A stretch of DNA of 64,000 nt from Caldisphaera lagunensis DSM 15908 (GTDB lineage Archaea > Thermoproteota > Thermoprotei_A > Sulfolobales > Acidilobaceae). Positions 63,354 to 64,000 of this stretch are shown in pieces. The stretch's first letter is position 1. Each line of letters starts with the position of its first letter. Made by a program: the position numbers and the translations under genes. A model generated the notes under the pieces. It searched no databases. It had not been told where the DNA came from and worked only from the letters and a program-made list of their open reading frames with translations. The stretch lies in the NCBI RefSeq assembly GCF_000317795.1, contig NC_019791.1:744001-808000 (forward strand), in the 5' to 3' direction.

Positions 63354-64000
63354 ATGAAAAAAGTATATCATTTAGATGCTGATGAGGTCCCAAATAGGGT
63401 CATTATTATGGGAGATCCTCAGAGGGTAATTAATTTATCATTATTATTGGAAAATCCTGTTGAAATAAGCAAAAGTAGAAATTTGTTTATTTATAAGGGT
63501 TATTATAATAATAAGGAAGTTGCCTTAGCATCTCATGGTATAGGTGGTCCCAGCGCAGCAATAGTTATTGAAGAATTAATTAAATTAGGTGCAAATGTTT
63601 TGATTAGATTAGGAACTGTAGGTTCGCTAAAGAAAGAAATTGATGTAGGTGATGTTATAATACCTACAGGTGCTTCATATTGGCATGGTGGTGCAGGGCT
63701 TGGAATGTATTTTAATAATATCTGCCCTCCAACAAATCCAAGCTATGATTTAGTTTATGATTTAATTAAAGAAATTAATAATAACCAAATAAGGTATCAT
63801 GTTGGTTCAATCTTTTCAAGTGATTCATTTTATGCCGAGAAAGATTATATAGATATATTAATAAAATTAAACTTCATAGGAATTGAAATGGAATGCGCGA
63901 CTTTATTTGCAATTTCAAATCTAAGAGGCGTTAAATCTGCATGTTCATTAGTTACAAGCAATAATTTAATAAAAGGTACAAAAGGGGATTATAATGATGT
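63354..64000 (+). CDS. nucleoside phosphorylase (PNP/UDP family), 3'-truncated by window
   Basis: An ATG at 63354 preceded by AGGGGGTAAGAGG opens a frame that runs to the window end (about 215 codons). It reads RVIIMGDPQRVINLS, LASHGIGGPSAAIVIEEL, LIRLGTVGSL, VGDVIIPTGA and IEMECATLFAI, the PNP_UDP_1 phosphorylase motifs (phosphate loop GDP.R, ribose/base residues EMEC). It cleaves a nucleoside with phosphate; uridine, inosine or methylthioadenosine are all possible, and the latter would feed MtnA. Start is chosen by the ribosome site. Confidence 0.85.
   Translation, partial: MKKVYHLDADEVPNRVIIMGDPQRVINLSLLLENPVEISKSRNLFIYKGYYNNKEVALASHGIGGPSAAIVIEELIKLGANVLIRLGTVGSLKKEIDVGDVIIPTGASYWHGGAGLGMYFNNICPPTNPSYDLVYDLIKEINNNQIRYHVGSIFSSDSFYAEKDYIDILIKLNFIGIEMECATLFAISNLRGVKSACSLVTSNNLIKGTKGDYND

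Overview
The window is AT-rich, densely packed archaeal DNA. The DNA-division and metabolic gene content points to a thermoacidophilic crenarchaeote (Thermoproteota). Evidence includes CdvA beside an ESCRT-III protein, a C/D-box sRNA, the archaeal phosphomevalonate dehydratase (aconitase X) pair, an O-phosphoserine sulfhydrylase of the Aeropyrum type, TrmB- and DtxR-type regulators, membrane-anchored solute-binding proteins rich in N-glycosylation sequons, frequent TTG/GTG starts and GGTGA-type ribosome binding sites. The low GC and gene set would fit Acidilobales (Caldisphaera-like) or a relative; that placement is inference. There is no rRNA, CRISPR array or intact transposase gene.

Layout. 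1-4.5 kb: RNase H-fold protein, ROK sugar kinase, divergent acyl-CoA synthetase, TrmO-like tRNA methyltransferase. 4.5-9.6 kb: membrane protein, NfeD / NfeD-protease / SPFH cluster, DUF4382 surface protein. 9.7-12.6 kb: tRNA-Leu(CAA), divergent cdvA and ESCRT-III gene, TrmB regulator. 13-25 kb: amidohydrolase, two MFS transporters, a radical SAM protein, MtnA, isocitrate dehydrogenase, HAD phosphatase, GIY-YIG protein. 25.7-31 kb: P-loop NTPase, DUF981, thioredoxin-like and FAD-oxidoreductase cluster, SAM hydrolase (DUF62), aspartate aminotransferase. 31-38.5 kb: small zinc-finger and winged-helix proteins, an aldehyde dehydrogenase with no usable start in frame, PHP phosphoesterase, C/D-box sRNA, glycosyltransferase, PPP phosphatase, CysO. 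38.7-44.9 kb: SelD-like / acylphosphatase / TusA operon, HIT protein, DUF504 plus atypical kinase, HTH-periplasmic-binding fusion regulator, TrpRS. 45-50 kb: a minus-strand block of NikR-like and DtxR regulators, malic enzyme, acetate permease and acetyl-CoA synthetase. 50-60.4 kb: amidohydrolase, a frameshifted regulator, and two large solute-binding proteins in inverted orientation. 60.4-64 kb: aconitase X subunits, an HhH-type Cys-rich protein and a nucleoside phosphorylase cut by the window end.

Functionally the window leans to central carbon and acetate use (acetate permease, two AMP-forming acyl-CoA synthetases, isocitrate dehydrogenase, malic enzyme), peptide uptake and degradation (solute-binding proteins, amidohydrolase, aminotransferase), methionine/nucleoside salvage (MtnA, nucleoside phosphorylase, DUF62) and isoprenoid synthesis.

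The most unusual material is non-coding. At least six short structured segments look like ends of IS200/IS605-type TnpB elements without their genes; the one at about 16.7-17.0 kb is well preserved and could be an orphan omega-RNA-like transcript. There is also a near-perfect C/D-box sRNA at about 34.84-34.89 kb. Two genes (aldehyde dehydrogenase and the 51.5 kb regulator) each need a one-base shift at a homopolymer to be read whole.
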